From an uncultured Microbacterium sp. (GTDB lineage Bacteria; Actinomycetota; Actinomycetes; Actinomycetales; Microbacteriaceae), in assembly GCF_947488465.1 (NCBI RefSeq), contig NZ_CANKZA010000001.1, positions 682,001-746,000 of the forward strand: DNA of 64,000 nucleotides. Direction: 5' to 3'. How positions within the stretch are numbered: position 1 is the stretch's first letter; each line of letters begins with the position of its first letter. Both the position numbers and the translations under genes were made by a program. Below are positions 9,131-18,138 of this stretch, in pieces. Below the pieces are notes generated by a model, which did not search any database, was not told where the DNA came from, and saw only the letters and a program-made list of their open reading frames with translations.

Positions 9131-9247
9131 CCTTCCATGCTGTCACGCAGAGCCCGCGCTACCGACGACACGGCAGATCCCCGCCGAGGCGCCCCGCGTC
9201 GCGTCGCGTCTCAACGGGGAACTCGCGTCTCACGGGGTGACAGCGCG

Positions 9248-11194
9248 TCAGCGCTCCTGCGGCTCGGTCACCGTCCATACCGCGCCGGTGTCGGCGGACG
9301 GGCGAGCGACGGGGATGCGGGTGCCGAGTACCTGAGCGACGACGTCCTGCGCGATCTTCGCTGCGGAAAGCCCGGCATCCGCGAGAATCTGCTCCCGCGT
9401 GGCGTGGTCGATGAACTCGTCCGGCAGTCCGAGTTCGTCGACCGCGGTGTCGACGCCCGCTTCACGCAGCACCTGGCGCACGCGAGTGCCCACACCGCCG
9501 ACGCGGATGCCGTCCTCAATCGTGATCACGAGCCGATGAGAGCGCGCGAGCTCGACGATCGACGGTTGTACCGGAATCGCCCAGCGCGGATCGACGACCG
9601 TCGCGCCGATTCCCTGTGCGCGCAGCCGAGACGCGACATCCATCGCGAGGTGGGCCATCGGCCCGATCCCCACCAGGAGCACGTCCTCGCCCCCGTCCCG
9701 GTAAAGCACATCGGTCCCGTCAGCGCGGCGCTCGATCGCCGGCAGCTCCGCGCCCACCGTGCCCTTCGGGAACCGCACGACCGTGGGCCCGTCCGACACC
9801 TCGATTGCCTCGTCGAACTCTTCGCGCAGACGCACGGCATCTCTCGGCACGGCGATGCGGATGCCGGGAACCAGTTGCAGCATCGCGAGATCCCAGATGC
9901 CGTGGTGACTGGGCCCATCGGGACCCGTCACGCCAGCCCGGTCGAGCACGAACGTGACGCCGGCCTTGTGCAGCGCGACATCCATCATGACCTGATCGAA
10001 CGCGCGGTTCATGAAGGTCGCGTAGATCGCCACGACCGGGTGCAGTCCGCCGAACGCCATGCCCGCGGCGGAGGCGGCAGCGTGCTGCTCAGCGATCCCG
10101 ACATCGTAGACACGCTCCGGGAACTGCTGGGCGAAGGGCTGCAGTCCGGTGGGCCGGAGCATGGCCGCGGTGATCGCGATGACATCCTCACGGCGCTCCC
10201 CGGCATCCACAAGCGCGTCGGAGAAGACATCCGTCCACGCGACCGAGGAGGACCCGCCGAGCGGCGCACCCGTGCGCGGATCGATCTTGCCGACCGCGTG
10301 GAACTGGTCGGCTTCGTCGTTGCGGGCGGGCTCGTAGCCGCGCCCCTTCTCGGTGATGACGTGCACGATCACCGGCGCCCCGTGCTCTTTTGCGAGCGTG
10401 AGCGTTTCGGTCAACGCCTCGAGATCGTGCCCGTCGATCGGGCCGAGGTACTTGATGTCGAGATTGGAATACAGGGCTTCGTTGTTCGTGAAGCGGGAGA
10501 GGAATCCGTGCGTGCCGCCGCGCACACCGCGGTAGACGGCACGCCCGGCTGGTCCGAGGCGGCGGAAGAACGTGGCCGATCCGCGGCGGAGGCTCTCATA
10601 CCCGTCGGTCGTGCGGACGCGGTTGAGATAGCGCGCCATGCCGCCGATCGTCGGTGCGTACGAACGGCCGTTGTCGTTGACGACGATGACGAGGTTGCGC
10701 TCGTTGTCGTCGGAGATGTTGTTGAGCGCCTCCCACGTCATTCCGCCCGTGAGAGCGCCGTCGCCGACGACGGCCACGACGTGGCGGTCTTTGCGGCCCG
10801 TGCGGGTGAAGGCGCGCGAGATGCCGTCCGCCCAGCTCAGCGAACTCGAGGCGTGCGAGGACTCGACGACGTCGTGTCCGCTTTCGGAACGCTGCGGGTA
10901 GCCGGCAAGGCCGCCGCGGGAACGGAGATCGGTGAAGTCCTGTCGCCCCGTGAGGAGCTTGTGCACGTAAGACTGGTGACCCGTGTCGAACACGATCGGG
11001 TCGTTCGGCGAATCGAAGACGCGGTGCAGGGCGATCGTCAGTTCGACCACGCCGAGGTTCGGACCGAGGTGTCCCCCCGTGCGTGACACGTTCTCGACGA
11101 GGAAGTCCCGGACCTCCTGTGCGAGCTGGCCCAACTGCTCAGAGGAGAGGCCGTCGAGGTCGCGGGGACCGGTGATCGATGCGAGCACACTCAT
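9248..11194 (-). CDS. dxs: 1-deoxy-D-xylulose-5-phosphate synthase
   Basis: This 648-residue thiamine-diphosphate enzyme joins pyruvate and glyceraldehyde 3-phosphate, the first step of the MEP isoprenoid route. The TPP-binding region shows VGDGALTGGMTWEALNN followed by NDNGRSYAPTIGG. A pyrimidine-binding middle domain (VYDVGIAEQHAA) and a C-terminal transketolase domain follow. I place the start at ATG 11194 (MSVLASITG). TACAAT on the minus strand at 11201-11206 is six bases upstream, so the message may be leaderless. An upstream in-frame ATG at 11239 would lie inside the aconitase terminator. Confidence 0.94.
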   Translation of the reverse strand: MSVLASITGPRDLDGLSSEQLGQLAQEVRDFLVENVSRTGGHLGPNLGVVELTIALHRVFDSPNDPIVFDTGHQSYVHKLLTGRQDFTDLRSRGGLAGYPQRSESGHDVVESSHASSSLSWADGISRAFTRTGRKDRHVVAVVGDGALTGGMTWEALNNISDDNERNLVIVVNDNGRSYAPTIGGMARYLNRVRTTDGYESLRRGSATFFRRLGPAGRAVYRGVRGGTHGFLSRFTNNEALYSNLDIKYLGPIDGHDLEALTETLTLAKEHGAPVIVHVITEKGRGYEPARNDEADQFHAVGKIDPRTGAPLGGSSSVAWTDVFSDALVDAGERREDVIAITAAMLRPTGLQPFAQQFPERVYDVGIAEQHAAASAAGMAFGGLHPVVAIYATFMNRAFDQVMMDVALHKAGVTFVLDRAGVTGPDGPSHHGIWDLAMLQLVPGIRIAVPRDAVRLREEFDEAIEVSDGPTVVRFPKGTVGAELPAIERRADGTDVLYRDGGEDVLLVGIGPMAHLAMDVASRLRAQGIGATVVDPRWAIPVQPSIVELARSHRLVITIEDGIRVGGVGTRVRQVLREAGVDTAVDELGLPDEFIDHATREQILADAGLSAAKIAQDVVAQVLGTRIPVARPSADTGAVWTVTEPQER

Positions 11195-11200
11195 TCTCCG

Positions 11201-11206
11201 ATTGTA
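11201..11206 (-). promoter_or_regulatory. Leaderless -10 element TACAAT for dxs
   Basis: TACAAT reads toward dxs with six bases to its ATG. This is the closest match to the consensus -10 in this set. GGAG lies within those six bases but too close to the ATG to be a normal ribosome site. Confidence 0.55.
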
Positions 11207-11222
11207 TGTGGCGGGTATGCGA

Positions 11223-11270
11223 AACGCCCCGGCATCCACACCCCCTTGCGGGAGCGGGTACCGGGGCGTT
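11223..11270 (-). terminator. Terminator of acnA
   Basis: A 10-bp stem (11223-11232 with 11261-11270) encloses a GC-rich 28-base loop just past the aconitase stop. On the minus strand the stem ends in GCGTTT, a short T-run. Confidence 0.7.
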
Positions 11271-11277
11271 ATGCGCG

Positions 11278-14115
11278 TCAGACGAGCGAGCGCAGCACGT
11301 ACTGCAGGATGCCGCCGTTGCGGTAGTAGTCGGCTTCACCGGGCGTGTCGATGCGGACCTTCGCGTCGAACACGACGGTCTCCTTCCCCTCGGCCGAGAA
11401 CTCGCTCGGCGCCGCGGTGACGGTCACGGTCTTCGGCGTGACACCGTCGTTGAGCTGCTCGAGACCCTCGATCGAGACGATCTCGGTGCCGTCGAGGCCC
11501 AGCGACTTCCACGACTGACCGTCGGGGAACTGCAGCGGGACCACGCCCATACCGATCAGGTTGGAACGGTGGATGCGCTCGAAGCTCTCGGTGATGACCG
11601 CCTTGACCCCGAGGAGGGACGTGCCCTTGGCCGCCCAGTCACGCGACGATCCCGAACCGTACTCCTTACCACCGAAGACGACGAGCGGAGTGCCCTGCGC
11701 CTGGTAGTTCTCGCACGCGTCGTAGATGTACGCCTGCGGCCCGTCGGGCTGCGTGAAGTCGCGGGTGTAGCCCCCCTCGACGATCTGCCCGTCGTTGACC
11801 GCCGCGACCAGCTCGTTCTTCAGGCGGATGTTCGCGAACGTGCCGCGGATCATGATCTCGTGGTTGCCACGGCGCGAGCCGTACGAGTTGAAGTCCTTCT
11901 GGCGAACACCGTGCTCTTCGAGATACTTCGCGGCCGGCGTGCCGATCTTGATGTTGCCGGCCGGCGAGATGTGGTCGGTGGTGACCGAGTCGCCAAGCGT
12001 CGCCATGACGCGGGCACCGGAGATGTCCGTGACCGGAGTCAAGTCCATCGACATGCCGTCGAAGTACGGCGCCTTGCGCACGTAGGTCGAGTCGGCATCC
12101 CATTCGAAGACGGGGCCGGTGGGCGTCGGCAGACTCGTCCACCGCTCGTCACCGTCGAAGACCGTGGCGTACTGCTTGATGAACTGCTCACGGGAGATCG
12201 ACGAGTCGATGACCTCCTGCACCTCATCCGGCGTCGGCCAGATGTCCCGGAGAAACACATCGTTGCCGTCGTGGTCCTTGCCCAGCGCATCGGTCTCGAA
12301 GTCGAAGTGCATCGACCCGGCGAGGGCGTAGGCGACCACGAGCGGCGGCGACGCCAGGTAGTTCATCTTGACGTCGGGGCTGATGCGACCCTCGAAGTTG
12401 CGGTTTCCGGAGAGCACCGCGGTCACGGCGAGGTCGTTCTGGTTGATCGCCGCCGAGACCTCTTCGATGAGCGGTCCGGAGTTTCCGATGCAGATCGTGC
12501 AGCCATACCCGACCGTGAAGAAGCCGAGGTCCTCGAGAGACTTGTCCAGGCCCGACTTCTCGTAGTAGTCGGTGACGACCTTCGAACCCGGGCCGAGCGT
12601 GGTCTTGACCCAGGGCTTCTGCTTCAGACCCTTGTCGACGGCTTTCTTCGCGAGCAGACCCGCGGCCAACATCACCGACGGGTTCGACGTGTTCGTGCAC
12701 GACGTGATCGCCGCGAGGGTGACCGCGCCGTTGTCGAGGAGGTACGTGGTGCCGTCGGGTGTCGTCACATTCACCGGGTTGGATGCCGCGGCCGGCGACC
12801 CGCTGGAGATGTGCACCTCGCGCGTCTCGGGCTCTTCGTCGCCGGGCGCGGAGCCGGGGTCGGAAGCCGGGAACGAGTGCTTCGACTCGAGGTCGACGAT
12901 GTCGTTCGAGACCGACGCACTCGCGTAGTTGAGGATGTCCTTCTCGAACTGGGCCTTCGACTCCGAGAGCAGAATGCGGTCCTGCGGGCGCTTCGGGCCG
13001 GCGATGGAGGGAACGACGGTGGAGAGGTCGAGCTCCATGTACTCGCTGAACGTCGGCTCGAGCGACGGATCGTGCCAGAGCTTCTGCTCCTTGGCGTAGG
13101 CCTCGACGAGGGCGACGGCCTGCTCATCGCGACCGGTCAGACGCAGGTAGTCGAGCGTGACATCGTCGATCGGGAACATCGCGGCCGTCGAGCCGAACTC
13201 GGGGCTCATGTTGCCGATCGTCGCGCGGTTCGCAAGGGGCACGGAGCCGACCCCGGCGCCGTAGAACTCGACGAACTTACCCACCACGCCGTGCTCTCGC
13301 AGCATGTCGGTGATCGTCAGGACGACGTCGGTCGCGGTGACCCCGGCGGGGATCTCCCCCGTCAACTTGAAGCCGACGACGCGCGGAATCAGCATGGAAA
13401 CGGGCTGGCCGAGCATCGCCGCCTCGGCCTCGATGCCTCCCACGCCCCACCCGAGCACGCCGAGGCCGTTGACCATAGTGGTGTGCGAGTCGGTGCCGAC
13501 GCACGTGTCGGGGTAGGCGCGCAGCACGCCGTCACGGCCCGTGCGGTCGTAGATAACCTTCGCCAGGTGCTCGATGTTGACCTGGTGGACGATGCCGGTG
13601 CCCGGCGGAACCACCTTGAAGTCGTCGAATGCCGTCTGACCCCAGCGGAGGAACTGGTAACGCTCGCCGTTGCGCTCGTACTCGATCTCGACGTTGCGCT
13701 CGAGCGCGTTCTCGGAGCCGAACAGGTCGGCGATGACCGAGTGGTCGATGACCATCTCGGCGGGCGAGAGCGGGTTGATCTTGTTCGGGTCGCCGCCGAG
13801 GGCTGTGACGGCCTCGCGCATCGTGGCGAGGTCGACGATGCAGGGGACGCCGGTGAAGTCCTGCATCACGACGCGCGCGGGCGTGAACTGGATCTCGGTG
13901 TCGGGTTCCGCGTCGGCGTCCCAGCTGCCCAGCGCTTCGATCTGCGCCTTCGTGACGTTGGCGCCGTCTTCTGTGCGCAACAGGTTTTCGAGCAGGACCT
14001 TGAGGCTGAACGGAAGCCGCTCGTATCCGGCGACGGTGTCGACCCGATAGATCTCGTAGTCGGTCCCCCCGACGGTGAGGGTGCTCTTGGCTCCGAAGCT
14101 GTCAACAGTGGACAC
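11278..14115 (-). CDS. acnA: Aconitate hydratase A
   Basis: This 945-residue aconitase interconverts citrate and isocitrate in the TCA cycle using a [4Fe-4S] cluster. The cluster cysteines are visible as C473 (SCTNTSNPS), C539 and C542 ([10 protein letters not shown]). The swivel domain at the C-terminus has the [19 protein letters not shown] active-site arginine segment. Length matches AcnA/IRP-type aconitases. AAGGAG about ten bases before ATG 14115 supports the start. Upstream lie a perfect 10-bp inverted repeat (14228-14249) and a DtxR-like element (14195-14210), so it is probably regulated. The acnR-type TetR gene often found beside acn is not present here. Confidence 0.95.
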   Translation of the reverse strand: MSTVDSFGAKSTLTVGGTDYEIYRVDTVAGYERLPFSLKVLLENLLRTEDGANVTKAQIEALGSWDADAEPDTEIQFTPARVVMQDFTGVPCIVDLATMREAVTALGGDPNKINPLSPAEMVIDHSVIADLFGSENALERNVEIEYERNGERYQFLRWGQTAFDDFKVVPPGTGIVHQVNIEHLAKVIYDRTGRDGVLRAYPDTCVGTDSHTTMVNGLGVLGWGVGGIEAEAAMLGQPVSMLIPRVVGFKLTGEIPAGVTATDVVLTITDMLREHGVVGKFVEFYGAGVGSVPLANRATIGNMSPEFGSTAAMFPIDDVTLDYLRLTGRDEQAVALVEAYAKEQKLWHDPSLEPTFSEYMELDLSTVVPSIAGPKRPQDRILLSESKAQFEKDILNYASASVSNDIVDLESKHSFPASDPGSAPGDEEPETREVHISSGSPAAASNPVNVTTPDGTTYLLDNGAVTLAAITSCTNTSNPSVMLAAGLLAKKAVDKGLKQKPWVKTTLGPGSKVVTDYYEKSGLDKSLEDLGFFTVGYGCTICIGNSGPLIEEVSAAINQNDLAVTAVLSGNRNFEGRISPDVKMNYLASPPLVVAYALAGSMHFDFETDALGKDHDGNDVFLRDIWPTPDEVQEVIDSSISREQFIKQYATVFDGDERWTSLPTPTGPVFEWDADSTYVRKAPYFDGMSMDLTPVTDISGARVMATLGDSVTTDHISPAGNIKIGTPAAKYLEEHGVRQKDFNSYGSRRGNHEIMIRGTFANIRLKNELVAAVNDGQIVEGGYTRDFTQPDGPQAYIYDACENYQAQGTPLVVFGGKEYGSGSSRDWAAKGTSLLGVKAVITESFERIHRSNLIGMGVVPLQFPDGQSWKSLGLDGTEIVSIEGLEQLNDGVTPKTVTVTAAPSEFSAEGKETVVFDAKVRIDTPGEADYYRNGGILQYVLRSLV

Positions 14116-14194
14116 GTCTGTTCTCCTTCGTCGGCGGATGCAGCAGCGCGCGGCCCTGCTCTCCCATCTTCCCCGCCCTCGTCAGGATGGGCTA

Positions 14195-14210
14195 GTGAGG
14201 CGTGCCTAAC
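14195..14210. promoter_or_regulatory. Possible DtxR/IdeR-like element upstream of acnA
   Basis: GTGAGGCGTGCCTAAC contains AGGC-GT-GCCT with flanking AAC. It recalls TTAGGC/GCCTAA half-sites of iron-dependent repressor boxes and lies 80-95 bases before an Fe-S enzyme gene. The match is partial, so this is a weak suggestion. Confidence 0.25.
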
Positions 14211-14227
14211 CGCGTCGGGAAGGAAGA

Positions 14228-14249
14228 TTTATCTTGATGTCAAGATAAA
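14228..14249. promoter_or_regulatory. Perfect 10-bp inverted repeat upstream of acnA (MarR-type operator shape)
   Basis: The arms TTTATCTTGA and TCAAGATAAA are exact complements separated by two bases. This AT-rich island stands out in GC-rich sequence. On the minus strand it embeds TTGACA, a consensus -35 for acnA, so a bound dimer would block the promoter. The arm length and spacing fit a winged-helix dimer such as MarR family proteins; the actual factor is unknown. Confidence 0.6.
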
Positions 14250-14253
14250 ACTA

Positions 14254-14979
14254 TCACTCCGCGGTCGGTTTGTAGAGCGCACGCGCGGTGAGCCACGTCA
14301 CCGCGAGAAGCGGTGCGAACAGGGGCAGCCCCATCACCAGCTTCAGCGTGCCGAGGGTCGCGACATCGCCGGCGAAGTAGAGCGGCAATTGCACAGCGAG
14401 TCGGAGGAAGAACAGTGCGGCCCACGCGATGCCCAACCAGAAGAAGACGCGGCGCTTGCGCGCGTCGGCGCGCCAGGCGGTGCCCTCGTTCATGAGGAAT
14501 CCGACGGCGAGCCCGATCAGCGACCACCCGATGAGCGCCGAGACGAGCAATCCCGTGCCGTACAGCGCGTTGGTGATCAGGCCCGGGACGAAGTTGTCCT
14601 CCCCGCGACCGGTGAAGAGGGCGAGCGCGGCCGCGAGCCCCGTCGCGATCAGACCGCCCAGAGCCGCACTCACGGGCGAGCGCTGCGCCAGTCGCACGAC
14701 GGTGAACACGGCGGCGATGCCGACCGAGACGGCCAGCGCGAGCGGAAGCTCCGACGTCGTCGTGTAGAGGAGCAGGAACGCGAGGCTCGGGAGGACCGAC
14801 TCGGCCACGCCGCGCCAGCCTCCCATCGCATGCCAGACCACGTGGCCGGTGGATGCTTCTTTCGCCGGGTCGAGGCCCGCTTTGCGCGCCGCCGACCCGA
14901 GGGCCTGCCCGATGAGCTCAGAGGCCGTCGGTTGTGCCGCGTCTCCCGGGTCGGGGGGCGTCAGACCGGGAGAGGTCAT
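14254..14979 (-). CDS. DUF3159 membrane protein
   Basis: This 241-residue protein has about five to six hydrophobic helices from residue 55 to 230 and an Asp/Pro-rich N-terminus. It matches the actinobacterial DUF3159 family (ELIGQALG near the start, GGWRGVAESVLPSLAFLL). Function is not known. It is the last gene of a coupled set: its ATG overlaps the DUF3710 stop by four bases, and dut lies before that. Conserved linkage with dut is typical of actinobacteria but does not reveal the role. Confidence 0.88.
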   Translation of the reverse strand: MTSPGLTPPDPGDAAQPTASELIGQALGSAARKAGLDPAKEASTGHVVWHAMGGWRGVAESVLPSLAFLLLYTTTSELPLALAVSVGIAAVFTVVRLAQRSPVSAALGGLIATGLAAALALFTGRGEDNFVPGLITNALYGTGLLVSALIGWSLIGLAVGFLMNEGTAWRADARKRRVFFWLGIAWAALFFLRLAVQLPLYFAGDVATLGTLKLVMGLPLFAPLLAVTWLTARALYKPTAE

Positions 14980-15560
14980 GCCGTTCCGGGGGCTGCGGGC
15001 ATCTTCAGCGGGATGAGGTCGCGCGGGGGCATCGGAGACCCGCCGCGGACCACGACGATCGAACGGAAAAGGTCCTCGACGGCGGCCGCGGCATCCACAT
15101 CACTCGTGGCCGCACCACCCATGACGCCGCGCAAGAACCAGCGGGGGCCGTCGACACCGACGAAACGCGCGAGGCGCTTGCCCGCGGCTCCGTCGGCACC
15201 CGCGACGGGAACCTCGGCGAGGAGCTCGGGGCCCAGCGGCCCTTCCCGCTCTTCGACCCGACCGCCCTGCCCGCGGATCTGCTCGCGGATCTGCTGGCGC
15301 GTCTCGTCCCAGAGGCCGCTCGTGCGCGGAGCGGCGAACGGCTGCACCTGGAGGGTCGAGTCGGCGAAGTCCAGACCGACGGCGACGATGCGCTTGGTCT
15401 GCTCTTCCACCTCGAGTCGGAGATTCAAGCCTTCGCGCGGCAGCACTTTGATCCCGCCGAGATCGATGTACGGCCGGACGGGGTTCGCTTCGGACTCGTC
15501 GAACGGCCCTGTCGTCGCGCGATCGGTCCGCGCGGCGGAACTCTCGAGTGCGTCACTCAT
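14976..15560 (-). CDS. DUF3710 domain-containing protein
   Basis: This 194-residue soluble protein matches DUF3710. Recognisable parts are GPFDESEANPVRPYIDLGGIKV near residue 18, the ETRQQIREQIRGQGG helix and RFVGVDGPRWFLRGV. Function is not established. It overlaps dut upstream and DUF3159 downstream by four bases each (ATGA junctions), so all three are translated together. Confidence 0.9.
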   Translation of the reverse strand: MSDALESSAARTDRATTGPFDESEANPVRPYIDLGGIKVLPREGLNLRLEVEEQTKRIVAVGLDFADSTLQVQPFAAPRTSGLWDETRQQIREQIRGQGGRVEEREGPLGPELLAEVPVAGADGAAGKRLARFVGVDGPRWFLRGVMGGAATSDVDAAAAVEDLFRSIVVVRGGSPMPPRDLIPLKMPAAPGTA

Positions 15561-16006
15561 GAGGTGGCTCCTGTCTGATAACCGGTGGATCCGAATCCGG
15601 CCTCGCCGCGCGTGCTGTCGGGCAGCTCATCCACCGGGATGAAGCGGACGCGCGGAACCGGCATGATGATCACCTGTGCGATTCGGTCGCCTACCGCGAC
15701 ATCGTAGGCCTCTGAGATGTCCGTATTCAGAAGGGCGACCTTGATCTCGCCCCGATAGCCCGCATCGATCGTGCCCGGGGCGTTGACGATCGTGATGCCG
15801 TGCCTGGCGGCGAGACCGCTGCGCGGCACGACGAAGGCCACGTAGCCGTCCGGAAGCGCGAGCCGCACGCCCGTTCCGACGAGTGCGCGGTGCCCGGGCT
15901 CGAGGCGCACCGCTTCCGCTGCGACGAGATCGGCTCCCGCGTCTCCCGGGTGGGCGTAGACGGGGACATGCGAAGCGATAATGGGTACGTCCACGGAATC
16001 GATCAC
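15557..16006 (-). CDS. dut: dUTP diphosphatase
   Basis: This 149-residue trimeric dUTPase hydrolyses dUTP to dUMP and pyrophosphate, keeping uracil out of DNA and supplying dTMP synthesis. Motifs are ordered normally: AHPGDAGADL (motif 1), VPRSGLAARHGI (motif 2), NAPGTIDAGYRGEIKV (motif 3), DRIAQVIIMP (motif 4) and the C-terminal GEAGFGSTGY (motif 5). I choose GTG 16006 because TACCCT on the minus strand at 16013-16018 ends six bases upstream, matching other leaderless starts here. The divergent DUF3093 ATG is only 12 bases away. Confidence 0.93.
   Translation of the reverse strand: MIDSVDVPIIASHVPVYAHPGDAGADLVAAEAVRLEPGHRALVGTGVRLALPDGYVAFVVPRSGLAARHGITIVNAPGTIDAGYRGEIKVALLNTDISEAYDVAVGDRIAQVIIMPVPRVRFIPVDELPDSTRGEAGFGSTGYQTGATS
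15977..15982 (+). promoter_or_regulatory. Candidate -10 GATAAT for DUF3093 inside dut
   Basis: GATAAT is one base off TATAAT and lies 36 bases before the DUF3093 ATG, within dut codons 9-10. No clear -35 is visible. It is the best -10 seen for the plus-strand gene, given that only 12 bases separate the divergent starts. Confidence 0.35.
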
Positions 16007-16012
16007 TCCACG

Positions 16013-16018
16013 AGGGTA
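16013..16018 (-). promoter_or_regulatory. Leaderless -10 element TACCCT for dut
   Basis: TACCCT lies six bases before the dut GTG and directly abuts the ATG of the divergent DUF3093 gene. This decides the dut start among several GTG candidates (16006, 15994). Confidence 0.5.
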
Positions 16019-16504
16019 ATGCACAACTCGACTGCCACCGCCGCCCGTTCGCACGCCCCGTCCGGCACCTACCGCGAGCGGTTGAGCCCATCGCTGTGGG
16101 CACTGCTCAGCGCCGCCGTGGCCGCGCCGATGATCGCCCTGGTCTTCGTGCCGTTGGATGCCACAGTCGCCCTGCTGAGCGGTCTCGGCGTCGCCGCGGC
16201 GTTGACGTTCACGCTCGTCGCCTCGGCCCCGGTGGTGAGCGTCCGCAACGGCGAACTCCGGGTCGGACGCGCACACATCCCGGTCGCGCTCCTCGGAGAC
16301 CCGATCGCACTGACCGGCGACGACGCTCGAACCGCGCGCGGACCCGGGCTGCATCGTGACGCCTGGCACCTTCTGCGGCCGGGAATCGACGGCATCGTGC
16401 GCGTCGACATCCGCGACGACCGAGATCCGGCATCCGAGTGGGTCTTCTCCACGCGGACGCCGGACCGGGTCGTGGCGGCCATTCGTCGGGCTCAGCGAGC
16501 CTGA
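16019..16504 (+). CDS. DUF3093 membrane protein
   Basis: This 161-residue actinobacterial DUF3093 protein has a YRERLSPSLWALL entry followed by two membrane helices (about residues 27-70). A compact soluble domain comes next, with VSVRNGELRVGRAHIPVALLG and the Trp-containing DAWHLLRPGIDGIVRVDI stretch. Function is unknown. It diverges from dut and converges on the DUF4193 gene. It sits in the conserved dut/DUF3093/DUF4193/SepH neighbourhood. Confidence 0.88.
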   Translation: MHNSTATAARSHAPSGTYRERLSPSLWALLSAAVAAPMIALVFVPLDATVALLSGLGVAAALTFTLVASAPVVSVRNGELRVGRAHIPVALLGDPIALTGDDARTARGPGLHRDAWHLLRPGIDGIVRVDIRDDRDPASEWVFSTRTPDRVVAAIRRAQRA

Positions 16505-16520
16505 CGCGGTCAGTCGCCGA

Positions 16521-16814
16521 TCAGGCCGCGCACTCGATGCAGACGGCGCCGTGCGCTGAGTCGTGATCGATCTGCGTGCGGTGCTTCACGAGGAAGCACT
16601 CGCTGCAGGTGAATTCGTCCTCCTGGGGCGGAAGGACGACGACATCCAGCTCGAGGTCAGACAAGTCTGCCCCGGGCAGTTCGAATCCCGAGGGGTTGTC
16701 GGCGTCTTCATCGCCAACCGTGCCGGAGAGCTTGTCCGGCACGCGCTCCTTCAGGGCCTCGATCGACTCGCTGTCGTCGTCGGTCTTGCGGGGGGCGTCG
16801 TAATCGGTAGCCAT
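16521..16814 (-). CDS. DUF4193 zinc-ribbon-like small protein
   Basis: This 97-residue acidic protein ends in a compact metal-binding module, with CSEC at residues 70-73 and CIEC at 92-95, spaced as in a zinc ribbon. The N-terminal half is Asp/Glu-rich and probably disordered. It belongs to the actinobacterial DUF4193 family of unknown role. It is transcribed divergently from sepH across a 253-base gap and has no obvious ribosome site. Confidence 0.9.
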   Translation of the reverse strand: MATDYDAPRKTDDDSESIEALKERVPDKLSGTVGDEDADNPSGFELPGADLSDLELDVVVLPPQEDEFTCSECFLVKHRTQIDHDSAHGAVCIECAA

Positions 16815-17067
16815 GCTCGAAACGTCTCAACTTCCAGAAAGGTGCCTGTTGCCGGTCCACTGAGTCCAGACTCGATGAGAGTTCTCGACCCAGTCGGGCG
16901 GCGATAGTTTGCACGACCTCCCGGTATTTCGCAAATGCCGGGTGGTGACCGCCACATTCCGGCGGGTGCGACGGGAGGAACTCGCGGCGCGCCCGCGATA
17001 TTCCCGGATGCGGCGGAGCGCTGTGACACCATGGGCCCACACGCACGGAACTGGAGGTGTGTTTCGC
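16815..17067. other. Divergent intergenic region DUF4193 / sepH
   Basis: This 253-base gap must hold both promoters. For sepH the clearest element is the GGAGG at 17053-17057. For DUF4193 a TTGCGA...AACTAT pair is a weak minus-strand promoter candidate around 16900-16940. No gene or RNA is seen. Confidence 0.4.
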
Positions 17068-18102
17068 ATGGAGCAGCTCAAACTCATCGGAACCGAAGAG
17101 GGCGTCCTCGTTCTCGCGACCGAGTCGGGCGAACGGTTCTCGTTGCCTGCCGACGAGACGCTACGCGCGCACTTGCGCCGTCTGCAGCGTGACTCGGAGC
17201 CGCGCGCTGCCCGCGCGAACCCCCGCGAGATCCAAGCTCACATCCGCTCGGGACTGTCGGCCGAAGAGGTCGCCGAACTTCTCGGCGCACGTCTGGACGA
17301 CGTCCAGCGCTACGAGCGTCCGGTGCTGGCCGAGCGCGAGCACATCATCGGTCAGGCGCTCGCGGTCCCCGTGCTGATCGGGGGCGAACTCGACCCCGAT
17401 GCGCAGCCCACGTTCGGAGCGGCCGTGCGCGCCAAACTGGCCGAAGCCGGCGCGGTCGGTGAACGGTGGACGAGCTGGCGCGAGGAGACGGGCTGGATCG
17501 TCAAACTCGAGTTCACCTCCAACGAGGTCGGCCACGATGCCCGCTGGAGCTTTGATCCCCGCCGCAGCGCGCTCGCTCCGTTGAACGCCGATGCGACGCA
17601 GCTGTCACGCCAAGGGTCGCTGCCGGAGGGCTTGATTCCGCGTTTGCGCGCACTCGATTCATCGCCTCTGAAAGATGCCTCCCGCTTCGACAGCGGGGCA
17701 TTCGGCCCCCGGCGCATCGAGCCGGAGGCCGACATCACGTCGCCCGACGTGCGAGTGCCCGTGGCCGCGGCCGTTCAGGAAGCGGCGATCAAGCGCGCCC
17801 CCGACGGCGCCGTGACCTCCGCCGAGACCGCCGATCTCCTCGAGGCTCTGCGCCGACGTCGCGGTCAGCGCGAGTCGATGCCCGGCGATCAGCCGGACGC
17901 ACGGCCGACGCAGCAGAGCCCCGTCGCACTGTTCGATGCTCTCGAGCCCGGCTACGACCAGGCGACGCCCGGCACCGACGACAGCGCCGCAACAGACATC
18001 GATGACACGGTCATCAGCGACAGCTCGCGCCGCAAGGGCCGCACCTCGATGCCCTCGTGGGATGAGATCGTCTTCGGTGCGCGCACGGAAGACGGATCCT
18101 GA
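17068..18102 (+). CDS. sepH: Septation protein SepH (DUF3071)
   Basis: This 344-residue protein matches SepH, an actinobacterial cell-division factor that binds FtsZ and promotes its assembly. The DUF3071 N-terminal domain starts MEQLKLIGTEEGVLVL. It includes a helix-turn-helix-like segment around residues 48-90 (REIQAHIRSGLSAEEVAELL, then DDVQRYERPVLAERE). A disordered Pro/Asp-rich C-terminal half follows, ending in a basic-acidic tail (MPSWDEIVFGARTEDGS) that is conserved in the family. ATG 17068 is chosen because GGAGG at 17053-17057 is ten bases upstream; GTG 17059 would be only one base from it. Confidence 0.9.
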   Translation: MEQLKLIGTEEGVLVLATESGERFSLPADETLRAHLRRLQRDSEPRAARANPREIQAHIRSGLSAEEVAELLGARLDDVQRYERPVLAEREHIIGQALAVPVLIGGELDPDAQPTFGAAVRAKLAEAGAVGERWTSWREETGWIVKLEFTSNEVGHDARWSFDPRRSALAPLNADATQLSRQGSLPEGLIPRLRALDSSPLKDASRFDSGAFGPRRIEPEADITSPDVRVPVAAAVQEAAIKRAPDGAVTSAETADLLEALRRRRGQRESMPGDQPDARPTQQSPVALFDALEPGYDQATPGTDDSAATDIDDTVISDSSRRKGRTSMPSWDEIVFGARTEDGS

Positions 18103-18120
18103 CACGTCGCCCGTCGTCGT

Positions 18121-18138
18121 CGCTGAGGTCCCTCAGCG
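18121..18138. terminator. Hairpin between convergent sepH and phosphatase gene
   Basis: CGCTGAG (18121-18127) pairs with CTCAGCG (18132-18138) around a 4-base loop, spanning the end of the minus-strand gene. It could serve both converging transcripts; no T-run is present. Confidence 0.45.

Noticed and set aside
11179..15642. 1487-codon open frame on the plus strand opposite acnA and the dut operon
   Set aside because: Antisense to aconitase with conserved cluster cysteines and to DUF3159/DUF3710; composition is shadow-like.
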